A DNA stretch of 30,974 nt from Trachelipus rathkii (lineage: Eukaryota > Arthropoda > Malacostraca > Isopoda > Trachelipodidae). Position numbers and translations under genes: made by a program. The number at the start of each line of letters is the position of its first letter. Position 1 is the first letter of the stretch. Shown here in pieces: positions 1 to 9,054 of the stretch. The DNA is taken from positions 10,001 to 40,974 of the forward strand of contig JABUQX010057033.1 in the NCBI GenBank assembly GCA_015478945.1, read 5' to 3'. The notes beneath the pieces are model-generated. The model made no database searches. It worked only from the letters and a program-made list of their open reading frames with translations, and was not told the DNA's origin.

Positions 1-359
1 GTGGTTCATAAATCATCTCATATTAGATATCTTTTTTTAATTTACTTTTTTTAATTTACTCCAACTGTCTCAAAAAACGTTTTGGCTTGATTAACGAAGT
101 ATCATATAGAAATAAATATTTTCTTATATCGCTGACAGTAAGTAAAATACTAATATAATTATTATTTTTTTTTTAACTCTTGAGAGCATGAACATAAATC
201 AAACATTTTCCTATTTATTAACATCTAGTTTAATTTATCGAAAAGTAAAGTATATAAATTACATTTTTAATGGGTTTAGCAACGTAATATTTTTACTGTA
301 GTTAAATATCTGTTAGTGAATTTTTTTTACAGACAAACACCACCACTCACGGGCAGATC
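1..359. other. AT-rich intergenic DNA, no gene seen
   Basis: This stretch is AT-rich with short homopolymer runs and no substantial open frame. I see no gene, RNA or repeat family in it. It has no mirror partner within the window. Confidence 0.6.
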
Positions 360-364
360 AATAA

Positions 365-488
365 TCTAGGCGGGGGTGCACTCAATTAACGTCTTAGAAG
401 AACGAAACCAAGCCCAAGGAGAGAATACCTCACATTCTCCCATCCTCAATTTGTTTGGCGAGTGTTCTACCACTGAGCTACCGGACGA
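365..488 (-). repeat. tRNA-like segment, probably tRNA-derived SINE
   Basis: Read on the minus strand, 480-459 begins TAGCTCAGTGGTAGAACACT, a good match to the D-arm/A-box of a eukaryotic tRNA (RNA polymerase III internal promoter). A weaker B-box-like GGTTTCGTTCT lies at 409-399. The gap between the two boxes is about 70 nt, against roughly 45 nt in a normal tRNA. No clean acceptor stem or cloverleaf was found. The DNA downstream on the minus strand looks unrelated to tRNA. A degenerate SINE head fits better than a functional tRNA gene; an intron-bearing or error-damaged tRNA remains possible. Confidence 0.45.
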
Positions 489-528
489 TTTTTATATAAA
501 TAAATATGAAATAAAAAAATTCAAGTAT

Positions 529-684
529 ACATATACAAATACACATACATACATACATACATACATACATACATACATACATACATACATACATACATAC
601 ATACATACATACATACATACATACGTACATACATACATACATACATACATACATACATACACACGCATATCCACATACACATAT
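529..684. repeat. (ATAC)n microsatellite
   Basis: About 30 near-perfect tandem copies of ACAT/CATA, with rare ACGT interruptions, grade into ACACGCATATCC at the right edge. The Thr-His-Tyr-Ile and Cys-Met-Tyr-Val open frames here are translations of the repeat. Confidence 0.95.
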
Positions 685-898
685 ATATGCATATTACTAT
701 TATGATTATCATTATCACTATTATTAGCATTATTAACAAGCTAAACAATATATTAAACACAAAATTCTTTATATTTTATGCTATTAATCACTATTATTCA
801 CTAGATTTTAATATTAATATTATTATTATTCTATACAGTGTTTAAATATTAATGTTATTATGCTATGCACTATATTTCACTATACTTTACTATTATTC
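685..898. other. AT-rich spacer with degenerate ATT
   Basis: AT-rich DNA with scattered ATTATT, CACTATT and TTAATATT motifs between two microsatellites. No gene or RNA seen. Confidence 0.5.
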
Positions 899-1034
<136 letters not shown>

Positions 1035-1159
1035 GCTATATACTATTAATTTTAAATATGCCGTTTTTGTCCCTTAGGAAAAAAACATATACAGTAAGTA
1101 ATTTTGGCCTTCACGAAAAATTAAAAATTTAACAATTTCTAATAAAGTTTAAGCTTTGA

Positions 1160-1160
<1 letters not shown>

Positions 1161-1252
<92 letters not shown>

Positions 1253-1323
1253 TTATTATTATTATTATTATTATTCTTCTTCTTCTTCTTCTTCTTCTTC
1301 TTCTTCTTCTTCTTCTTCTTCTT

Positions 1324-1354
<31 letters not shown>

Positions 1355-1357
1355 TTC

Positions 1358-1449
<92 letters not shown>
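1161..1449. repeat. Compound (TTA)n-(TTC)n-(TTA)n microsatellite
   Basis: A (TTA)n tract passes into about 26 copies of TTC (1274-1353), then returns to (TTA)n. The sharp TTC block has nearly perfect purine/pyrimidine strand bias. Poly-Tyr, poly-Leu, poly-Asn and poly-Lys frames on both strands come from it. Confidence 0.95.
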
Positions 1450-1460
1450 AAATTTCAGAT

Positions 1461-1535
1461 GTGCGCGAGCGTTGCCGTGTAACCAATTACTCATGTGCAG
1501 CGCGAGTAAGTTGTTACACAGCAACGCTCGCGCAC
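1461..1535. repeat. 75-nt GC-rich hairpin
   Basis: A 23-nt arm at 1461-1483 (GTGCGCGAGCGTTGC...) pairs with 1513-1535 with one mismatch. The stem continues inward through CAATTACTC against GAGTAAGTTG with a one-base bulge, leaving an 11-nt loop at 1493-1503. It is strongly GC-rich inside AT-rich microsatellite DNA. A small palindromic transposon-like element or a transcribed hairpin RNA would both fit; I cannot separate them from sequence alone. Confidence 0.8.
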
Positions 1536-1545
1536 ATTTTATTTT

Positions 1546-1604
1546 ATTACTACTACTACTACCAATACAATTACTACTACTACTACTACTACTACAACTA
1601 CTAT
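1546..1604. repeat. (TAC)n microsatellite
   Basis: Short imperfect TAC/ACT tandem tract with CCAATACAA and ACAACT interruptions, directly downstream of the GC-rich hairpin. Confidence 0.85.
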
Positions 1605-1670
1605 AAAAAAATTATAATTTAATTAAGACTATAAATTATAAATATGTAAAATTTATATTAATAATTATAG

Positions 1671-1906
1671 AGGAGTCCCCCTTACGAGGTGCAGAGCTTC
1701 AAAACCTTGGAAATGGATGTAGAAGGTTGGAATTTGGTAAGTGGATAGAAGAGAACGAATGAAATAGAGTACTGAGGTTAAATTACATAGGGATCCTCTT
1801 TAGGGGGTGCTGAACCCATAAAGATTGGAAATGGACGTAGAAAGCTGAAATTTGGTGAGTGGATAGAAGAGAACGAATGAAATAGGGTACTGAGGTTATA
1901 TTAAGT
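1671..1906. repeat. Two-copy 118-bp tandem repeat
   Basis: Units 1671-1788 and 1789-1906 are both 118 bp and align end to end without gaps. The shared core includes GGAAATGGA and GTGGATAGAAGAGAACGAAT, and both units finish with ACTGAGGTTA. Differences are substitutions, not indels, unlike the arm comparisons elsewhere in the window. No open frame spans the pair. Confidence 0.9.
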
Positions 1907-2396
<490 letters not shown>

Positions 2397-3184
2397 TTTA
2401 TTACTATGTTATGAGCTATCCATTCACCATTTGCTAGGCCTGTCGCCACAACCTTCCATAGTTTCCGATGGCAGGAGATTTATGGGAGTAAATTGAAATG
2501 CATAAAGGTGTTCCCAGCCTCTTGAACCATGGCGAAGAAAAATGTCCTTATGATCCTATAACGCTGACATATCCATTTACTTCGACCAAATTTCAGTCAA
2601 TACATTGTAGTTCCTAAGTTGACTCCGTAATGTTTACTTACGGTTGTGCCCATGCTAGAAAATTAAAATGACGCGATCAGCTTTCAATAATTGTGAATTT
2701 GTATCGAGGCTTTTTTGAATCATTAATGTATAAAAGATGTGAAGAAAATTCTTCACCTCTCACTATCAGATACTCTTTTTAATTTATTTAAAGGGTCCAC
2801 ATTTTAGATGAAGATATATGAATTTAAAAAACAACTGCTTAAGAACTTGGTAAAAGAATAACAAAAAGTAAATAATGGATATAATAATTGACTAAAAGGA
2901 ATACAAAGGGAGAGAAGGCGAACAAATTTGGAAAATATATAAATAATATTTAAGTAAATACAAAATGTATGACGAACCTCTAAAAATTATGATACAAGAA
3001 AGATAAAATTAAAAAGGACAAGCCCCGGACTTTAGGTGAACTGTGAAAAGGCAAGAAAGAGAGAGAGAGAAAAAAAAATAATTACAAATGGAAATATTGA
3101 CTTAACCTGAGGAAACAATATTAAAACTAACAGTTTCGACAGACTTAGTAATTATTTAAATTATTGCATATATTATTAATTAAA

Positions 3185-3185
<1 letters not shown>
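2397..3185. other. AT-rich low-repeat DNA, no gene seen
   Basis: Mostly non-repetitive AT-rich DNA, mirrored at 30258-30974. It holds no open frame of note on either strand, and I recognise no RNA or transposon. A short GA-rich run lies near 3055-3075. Confidence 0.5.
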
Positions 3186-3243
<58 letters not shown>

Positions 3244-3292
3244 TATATTATTATTATTATTATTATTATTTTATTTTATTATTATTATTAAT
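3186..3292. repeat. (TTA)n microsatellite
   Basis: TTA tract with TATTATATTA and TTTTATTTTA interruptions; the mirror (TAA)n tract is at 30159-30257. Confidence 0.95.
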
Positions 3293-3614
3293 ACAAAATT
3301 TTTGGTGTTGCATTAATTAGTGCATTGAATATTATTACTATTTAAAATATTTTCTGCTTGTCATTACAATTGTGAAATTTAATTATCCTAATTATGATAA
3401 TGTTTGGGGCTCATGGGACACAGATGGCATAATAAGTGCTGTAATTAATATCCCCTTTTAAAATATTAGATAAATTAACATTTGCTTTGCATAACATTTC
3501 AATAATTGAAATTGTGATAGTTTTATAAATTTTGATCTATGCACTTATTAAAATAATATTTTTTAATTAACAATGGAATTTTTCTCTTCCTGAATAAAAT
3601 TGGCGAATTTACGA

Positions 3615-3618
<4 letters not shown>
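3293..3618. other. AT-rich single-copy-like DNA, no gene seen
   Basis: Mirrored at 29836-30158. It contains a recognisable non-repetitive segment (GGGGCTCATGGGACACAGAT at about 3406) but no open frame or known family. Confidence 0.5.
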
Positions 3619-3675
<57 letters not shown>

Positions 3676-3701
3676 TTATTATTATTATTATTAATATTTT
3701 T

Positions 3702-3775
<74 letters not shown>

Positions 3776-3785
3776 TTTTTATTAC

Positions 3786-3843
<58 letters not shown>

Positions 3844-3867
3844 ATTATTATTGTTATTAGTAGTAGG
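3619..3867. repeat. (TTA)n microsatellite
   Basis: TTA tract with TTTTA interruptions, ending in AGTAGTAGGGGG. The mirror tract at 29548-29835 is abnormal: it contains a long T run and a strand switch. Confidence 0.95.
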
Positions 3868-4182
3868 GGGTCCATATTGGACCCCGAAAGTGACCGCGAC
3901 CTTTTTGACCTTTTCTGACCGCGACCTTTTTTAAGCTCGAATTTTTACCTGACCTTGACCTTTTTTGGCCTTTACCTTTTTGGCCTTGACCTTTTTTCGA
4001 CAAACCCTTTGGTCTGCCAACCCTAATTTTTTGGCCCACGGTAATTTTTTGGCAACCCTAATTTTTTGGCAACGCCCAAATTTTTTCGGAACCCCTGATT
4101 TTTGGCAAGCGCCAAACGCGTTGCGTAAGCAACCGTTGTACGTATTGCCCCCCCCCCTATTTTACGCCCCCAAATTTTTCGG
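3868..4182. repeat. GACCTTTTT and CCAACCCTAATTTTTTGG tandem motifs
   Basis: The region opens with TCCATATTGGACC. It is then built of GACC(GCGACC)TTTTT words and later of AACCCTAATTTTTTGGC-like words about 20-25 nt apart. Basic or hydrophobic open frames on both strands (3857-4039, 3965-4223) follow these repeats and are not convincing genes. Mirrored at about 29200-29547. Confidence 0.75.
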
Positions 4183-4810
4183 CCATGGGTCAATTTTTGC
4201 CCAAGGTAATTTTTGATCTTCATTTAGGGGGCTTAGCCCTATTTTTTGTGTCTTTACCCTTTTTTGTCCTTCCCCTTTGCTCCAAAGCTTGACAGATACC
4301 ATGGGTCAATTTTGACCCACTGTAATTTTTTGTCCTTCCTTTAGGGGCTTAGCCCCTTTTTTGATCGCCTTAACCTTGTTTGACCATTGATATTTAGGCT
4401 TGTCCTTGCCATATAGCCATGGGTCAATTTGCGCCACGCCAATTTTTGCTGGCACTCGTGCCCCACCCGTCAACAATTTCGTTCCTACTTGAACGTATGT
4501 ATGGATCTAACTCCTAACTTGAACAGACCTACACGCACACTCCAACCACACACACACACAACTTACACTTTATACACACATTTCACTATGACCACTTACA
4601 CTCACCCATAGATACTTGCACTTACATTTACACTTATTCACACGTACAAACACACGACCAACCCTTTGGTCTTCCATGGGTCAATTTTGACCCACGGTAA
4701 TTTTTTGTCCTTCCTTTAGGGACTTAGCCCTTTTTTGATGTCTTAACCTTGTTTGACCATGATATTTCAGCCTTGACCCTGCCATATACCATGGGTCATT
4801 TTTGACCCAC
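4183..4810. repeat. Roughly 116-bp tandem repeat with GGGTCAATTTTGACCC core
   Basis: Copies begin with CCATGGGTCAA near 4183, 4299, 4417, 4674 and 4789. Spacing is 115-118 bp except where a CA-rich block is inserted. Each unit continues with GTAATTTTTTGTCCTTCC, a TTTAGGGGCTTAGCCC segment, and a TTAACCTTGTTTGACCAT segment. The GGGTCAATTTTGACCC core is a perfect palindrome. Mirrored copies lie near 28601, 28721, 28971, 29086, 29205 and 29368. Confidence 0.85.
4509..4660. repeat. CA-rich satellite insert
   Basis: CACACACAC, ACACTTATACACAC-like and CACTATGACCACTTACA motifs split the 116-bp array. The same motif family recurs at both ends and in the middle of each E element, so this may be a dispersed satellite. 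Mirrored at about 28755-28885. Confidence 0.75.
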
Positions 4811-4864
4811 GCTAACTTGATGGCTTTGATGAGTTCCCAAGTCACCGCTAAGGAGTCCTAGAAT

Positions 4865-5035
4865 GTTATTTAATTGTGTTCTATGGTTTGATGAGTGCCT
4901 GGTGAGTGCCAGGTGAGTGCCAAGTGAGTGCCAATGAGTGCCAATGAGTGCCAAGTGAGTGCCAATGAGTGCCAAGTGAGTGCCACATAGTGCCAAGTGA
5001 GTGCCACATAGTGCCAACTGAGTGCCACTTTTTTC
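4865..5035. repeat. GAGTGCCA minisatellite
   Basis: Roughly 13-17 tandem copies of GAGTGCCA spaced by A, AGT, CATA or TG, giving an 11-17 nt higher-order unit. Mirrored as TGGCACTCA repeats at 28380-28520. Repeated Leu-Ala-Leu-Cys-Gly-Thr-His frames on the minus strand come from it. Confidence 0.9.
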
Positions 5036-5139
5036 AAGCCTTTGTCTAGCCTCCCTGAGCCTAAGAATAAGCCCTAAAATATGGGTGTCCTACCCCTAGG
5101 TTGATAAGGTATGAGGATTTCGTTGGTGTATATTACAAG
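5036..5139. other. Short spacer outside element E
   Basis: GCCTCCCTGAGCCTAAG... then ACCCCTAGGTTGATAAGG. Non-repetitive, no open frame. Mirrored at 28276-28380. Confidence 0.5.
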
Positions 5140-5149
5140 TTGCTAGGAT

Positions 5150-5322
5150 GCTTCCTACTATGAGTTAGTCTTTTTCTAACACTTATACACACTATATCAC
5201 TTATACACACATACACTATGACACTTATACACACATTCACTATGACACTTACATTTACGCATAGACACTTACATTCACACCCGCACACAGATACCTTACA
5301 CATACGCACCCACCAACTCGAT
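5150..5322. repeat. CACTTATACACAC satellite (outer end of E)
   Basis: Tandem ACACTTATACACACATTCAC and CTATGACACTTACA words of about 24 nt. Equivalent blocks: 13152-13300 and 28096-28240 (reverse complement), 20160-20300 (direct). Confidence 0.8.
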
Positions 5323-5325
5323 ATT

Positions 5326-5475
5326 TTGATGCCTCAACTTTGATGCATCAACTTTGATGCCTCAGCATTAAAGTGCCTCAGCATTGATGCCTCAACTTTG
5401 AAGGTTCATCTTTGATGACTCATCTTTGATGCCGTCATCTTTGATACCATCTATATTGATGATTCATCTTTTCTA
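5326..5475. repeat. GATGCCTCAACTTT minisatellite
   Basis: About eight degenerate 14-19 nt units (GATGCCTCAACTTT, GATGACTCATCTTT, GATGCCGTCATCTTT). Equivalents at 13015-13150, 20305-20455 and 27950-28095. Confidence 0.85.
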
Positions 5476-5539
5476 GCCTTTTCTATCACCCATCATAGAA
5501 CAACACTAATATTAATGTCTTCCCCTAGGTCATAATTGG

Positions 5540-5768
5540 AACACCAAGGCGCAGCATGCGCCCTCCGCGCAAAAACAGTCAACCCCGCACCCGCAAGGTG
5601 CGACCCGCCTGCGTCCCCGCCCGTCGATGAGGGTTGGAGGAAGGCTTGAGATAACGGTTATGACCCGCCGGCGTGCGCACCCGCCAGGCGCAAGTATTTC
5701 CGCGTCCCGCCGCGCAAGGTGGCGTGTCGGTTGAGAGTTCCGCAGGCCATATTCCAGCGCGAATGAAA
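5540..5768. repeat. GC-rich block of E
   Basis: Starts with a perfect GGCGCA/GCA/TGCGCC hairpin (5548-5562), then CCGCGC and CCCGCCCGCCGCG words. This copy differs from the three equivalents (12760-12935, 20525-20720, 27718-27885) by a segment of about 40 nt around 5622-5662 (GATGAGGGTTGGAGG...) not seen in the others. Short Arg/Pro/Ala-rich open frames in all three frames come from base composition. Confidence 0.85.
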
Positions 5769-5774
5769 AATATA

Positions 5775-5872
5775 TATACTATAAGTCATTCATTTTTATT
5801 TCATACTTAAACATTTCAAAGAATTTCTTTTCAAATATACTATGAGTCATTCATTTTTATTTCATACGGAAA
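5775..5872. repeat. Tandem pair of about 50-bp units
   Basis: Two copies of TACTATRAGTCATTCATTTT followed by TATTTCATACNNAAACATTT, present in all four terminal repeats (12640-12738, 20730-20850, 27610-27710). Confidence 0.8.
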
Positions 5873-6059
5873 CATTTTATTAAAAACATTTTCGCGAACC
5901 TAAACTGTAACTCATTACAGATATCTTTTATATTTTTACTTAATACTTTTTAATTTATAAATTTTTAAAAATTGTATGTAAGAAGAAAAAGCCAAAGTGC
6001 CTGATATATAATCATTTTATTTTACTACAATTGTACGAACTTTTATTAAAAACATATAC

Positions 6060-6740
6060 CTTTACATACCTTAAAGCAGTATAATCAGTAAAATCAAATA
6101 AGGTGTTTTTACCTAACACCTAAGGGATTAGTATGCTTTTGTTTACTGTTTTACTGCTTAACTCATGTTTTACTGCTTAAACTCACTGCTTAACTGCTTT
6201 TAACTATCTGCTTTTACTGCTTAACTCTCCTGCTTTACTGCTTTAACTCATATATTTATTAACTATTTTTTACTTAGCAGTAAATCGGTAAATCAATAGA
6301 GGTGTTACCTACACCTAAGGGATTAGTATCTTTTGTTTTAACTGGCTTGTTACTGCTTTAAACTCTCTGCTTTACTGTTTTAACTTCACTTGCTTTACTG
6401 CTTTAACTCACATATTTATTAACATTACATACCTTAAAGCAGTAAATCAGTAAATCAATAGAGGTGTTACATAGCAACAAGGGGGTTAGTATGCTTTTGT
6501 TTTTACTGTTTTACTGTTTTACCATACTTATTATTGTTTATTAGTAGGATATTTATTACATTACACTACTTTAAAGCAGAAATCAAGTAAAAACAAAGGG
6601 TTGTTACATAGCAAACAAGGGGGGATAGTAATGCTATTTGTTTTACTGTTTTCACTGCTTTAAGACTCATGTTTTATCTGCTTTAACTCATGTTTTAATG
6701 CTTTAACTCATATATGTTTACTGTTGTTAGACTCGTATAT
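6060..6740. repeat. Four-unit tandem array with CAGTAAA / TTTACTG motifs
   Basis: Each unit (about 140-210 bp) opens TTAAAGCAGTAAATCAGTAAA, then AATAGAGGTGTTAC. Units 1-2 carry CTAACACCTAAGGG and units 3-4 carry ATAGCAACAAGGGG. Each unit closes with several TTTTACTGCTTTAACTCATG subrepeats of about 20 nt, which are complementary to its opening. The same unit order holds in all four terminal repeats. Confidence 0.85.
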
Positions 6741-6749
6741 TTATTAACA

Positions 6750-6960
6750 TTATGTTTTCTTTTATATTTTTTATTTTGTTTTAATACTTTTTATTTTTAT
6801 ATTTTTTATTTTGTTTTAATACTTTTTATTTTTATTCTTTTTATTTTATTTTTATTCTTTTTATTCTTTTTATTTTATTTTTATTATTTTACTTTTATTA
6901 TTTTATTATTATTATTTTATTTTTATTATTATTATTATACTTAGTGCTAATTTACTTCAT
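6750..6960. repeat. TTTTA/TTATT low-complexity tract
   Basis: TTTTATTTTTATTC and ATTATT words. Hydrophobic Phe/Leu/Tyr-rich frames here are repeat translations. Equivalents: 11570-11770, 21825-21985, 26545-26735. Confidence 0.85.
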
Positions 6961-6979
6961 GCCTATTGTTATTATCATT

Positions 6980-7470
6980 TAACACACACACACACACACA
7001 CACCACACACACACTTACACTTATACACAACATTCCTATGACCTTACACTATACACATGTCGGTACATTGCAGCTATGACACTTATCACACATTCACTAT
7101 GACACTTACATTTACCCATAGACACTTACATTTACACTTATACACACGCAGACACACCCTTACACTTAGTACACACATTCACTATGGCACTTCATTTACC
7201 CATAGACACTTACATTTACACTTAACACACACACACTTACGCGACGCAGAAATTTACTTACAGCTCACACAGATTTACTTACTACTTCACACACGCGACA
7301 GATTTACTTACCTCACACAGAATTTACTTACACTCACAGTACAGATTTACTTACACTCACACAGATTTACTTACACACAGATTTACTTACACACACACAC
7401 AGATTTACTTACACTCACACACAGATTTACTTACACTCACACACACACATGCACACTCACTTACACATAT
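6980..7470. repeat. Long CA satellite of E
   Basis: (CA)n leads into ACACTTATACACACATTCAC and CCATAGACACTTACATTTAC words, then CAGATTTACTTACACTCACA repeats of about 20 nt. The His/Thr-rich open frame across it is a repeat translation. Equivalents: 11026-11515, 22015-22490, 26036-26505. Confidence 0.85.
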
Positions 7471-8090
7471 AACGTATAATTTATTGAAACATTTTTATGT
7501 TTTAATTAAATACGTACATTTATATTACTCATTCAAATAATAACTAAAATATTTCAAAGTTTCTTAAAACTTCTATAATAAATCAATCATTATCTTTGAA
7601 CAAAAAATTTATTATTAACTGTTAATACTTTTTTGTTTATAAAATTTTTTTTTTTCATAAAATTGTTTTAAAATATATTTTTACTAAAATTTTATGAAAT
7701 TTTATTAAAAACATATATTTTACGTACCTTAAAGCAATAAATCAGTAAATCAGTAAGGTCAGCCCCTAGCACCCCTCTACACCAAGCTATGCCACGTTTT
7801 GTTCTATTGACTTACTGCTTTACATCATCTTTAGCCATGTAATAAGTATAAAAATAACAAAATAAGTTCTTCTCTGCTAACATAACATGTATTTTTTTAA
7901 AATCTTTCTAAGTTCTTATTTAAATATAAATTATCACTTACATTTATATTATTCGCTCGATGGTTAACTAAATATTTCAAAGTTTTTTTTAAATAATTTC
8001 GGATTTTTCTTTATTATTATTATTATTATTATCTATGTACATTGACATCCATCACGAGAAACACAACCAACCCGGCACTCCTAACAGCAT
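7471..8090. other. AT-rich part of terminal repeat with G/C-rich block
   Basis: Lower-repeat AT-rich DNA conserved in all four terminal repeats. A distinct block at about 7760-7800 (CAGCCCCTAGCACCCCTCTA then CACCAAGCTATGCCACG) sits in it. A short (TTA)n lies at 8012-8032. No open frame or RNA recognised. Confidence 0.6.
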
Positions 8091-8345
8091 ACGAAACTGA
8101 CCTCTCCTGTAAAATGTGTTTGAAGATAACCACTTTAGGCTAAAATTTAGGATATCCTTTTTGTATCCGCGGCGATTTAGGCCTAATTCAGGTCAAAATA
8201 TATTTCAAACTGACCTTTTTCTGTAAAATGTGGTGCAATACCTACGTTAGGCCTAAATTTAGGCCATAAAATTTAGGATAAAGCCTTTTTGTATTCCAGG
8301 CTGATTTAAGCCTAATACTGGTTCAAAAGGTAATTCCAGTATAGA
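8090..8345. repeat. Two tandem AGGCCTAA units of about 120 bp
   Basis: Both units run CTGACCT(TTTT)CTGTAAAATG, then a TTAGGCCTAAATTTAGG-type palindrome, CTTTTTGTATCC, GATTTAGGCCTAAT and a CAGGTCAAA end. Equivalents: 10140-10375, 23105-23360, 25150-25395. Confidence 0.8.
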
Positions 8346-8379
8346 CAGGAATCGAGAATCAAATGTTTAATTATTATTT

Positions 8380-8594
8380 TTATAAATATATTTCAAACTG
8401 AAACATGCTGGATCGGTAAGATCCTTTAAGCAGGTAAGAAGGAAATGTTTACCTTCCTTGTGAGTGGCGGAGTAATCATTAATCTCTAATATGACCTCGA
8501 TGTGAATTGGTCGATGAAATTATTTATCGCTTTTTGGTTTTAAGTTATGAAAAAAACATGTTTTTTCATATCCCTGAGCCTTACCTCTGATTGG
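8380..8594. repeat. Inner end of terminal repeat L (left E)
   Basis: TTTCAAACTGAAACATGCTG, GGATCGGTAAGATCC and TTATCGCTTTTTGGTTTTAA precede a perfect palindrome (AAAAAACATGTTTTTT core, 8546-8570) and CCTGAGCCTTACCTCTGATTGG, after which the two terminal repeats stop matching. Confidence 0.75.
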
Positions 8595-9054
8595 ATGAAA
8601 ATTAACTTAGCATTATCTTTAAGACCCAAACTCATTTTAATATCATAGTCATTTTAGCTGTTAAGCTGTGCGCAGTTCTCTGATTTGTAAATAAAGTGTT
8701 CTATTTTCACTAAGTGTATATTATGATTCACCTTAGCAGGTATACCTCAATACAAGACATTGTCCAGTGGGAAATCAAGATCCCAGGAAGTAGGGTTTCA
8801 TTCTTATATAAAAAAACCCCGATGGATTTGAATTTTTCAAGTGTACTACCCAATCACCATGTTATAATACAAAGCGTATTTTCGTGAGTCCAGATGAATT
8901 ACTTTGTATATGTAATCACACTGAAGAGTGGCTTACAGAATACTTTAAACCAAGCTCAGCTTTAAACTGAACCGAAACAGTTATTAGCCTGTGTGAAGAA
9001 ACCAGCGATAAGCAGCTTACTCTATCATTTTATAAACATCAAAACATAATCAGT

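Larger units (their letters stand above)
5140..8594 (+). repeat. E left copy, terminal inverted repeat L
   Basis: Block order from the outside: CACTTATACACAC satellite, GATGCCTCAA minisatellite, GC-rich block, a doubled 50-bp unit, four CAGTAAA-type units, TTTTA-rich tract, long CA satellite, AT-rich DNA with a G/C-rich CAGCCCCTAGCACCCC block, two AGGCCTAA units, GGATCGGTAAGATCC block, and an AAAAAACATGTTTTTT palindrome. The repeat ends in CCTGAGCCTTACCTCTGATTGG. Confidence 0.85.

Noticed and set aside
3857..4223. Lys/Gly-rich basic protein frames and their right-arm counterparts (29184-29386)
   Set aside because: Made of AAAAAGGTC and CCAAAAAATTAGGGTT repeats; not conserved as a frame between arms.
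4183..4810. CRISPR-like array (repeated palindromic cores with regular spacing)
   Set aside because: Repeats cover the whole 116-bp unit including the would-be spacers, there are no cas genes, and the context is eukaryotic.
6714..6944. Hydrophobic membrane-like frames (also 11459-11818, 21150-21332, 30406-30609)
   Set aside because: T-rich low-complexity DNA gives Phe/Leu/Ile/Tyr strings; the frames are not kept in the mirror copies.
7057..7479. 140-residue His/Thr/Leu-rich frame, and its relatives at 22070-22425 and 26027-26308
   Set aside because: They follow the CA/GT satellite of E and change with every indel between copies.
8090..8345. Telomere repeats (TTAGG)n
   Set aside because: The motif is a degenerate TTAGGCCTAA palindrome in two long units, not a pentamer array.
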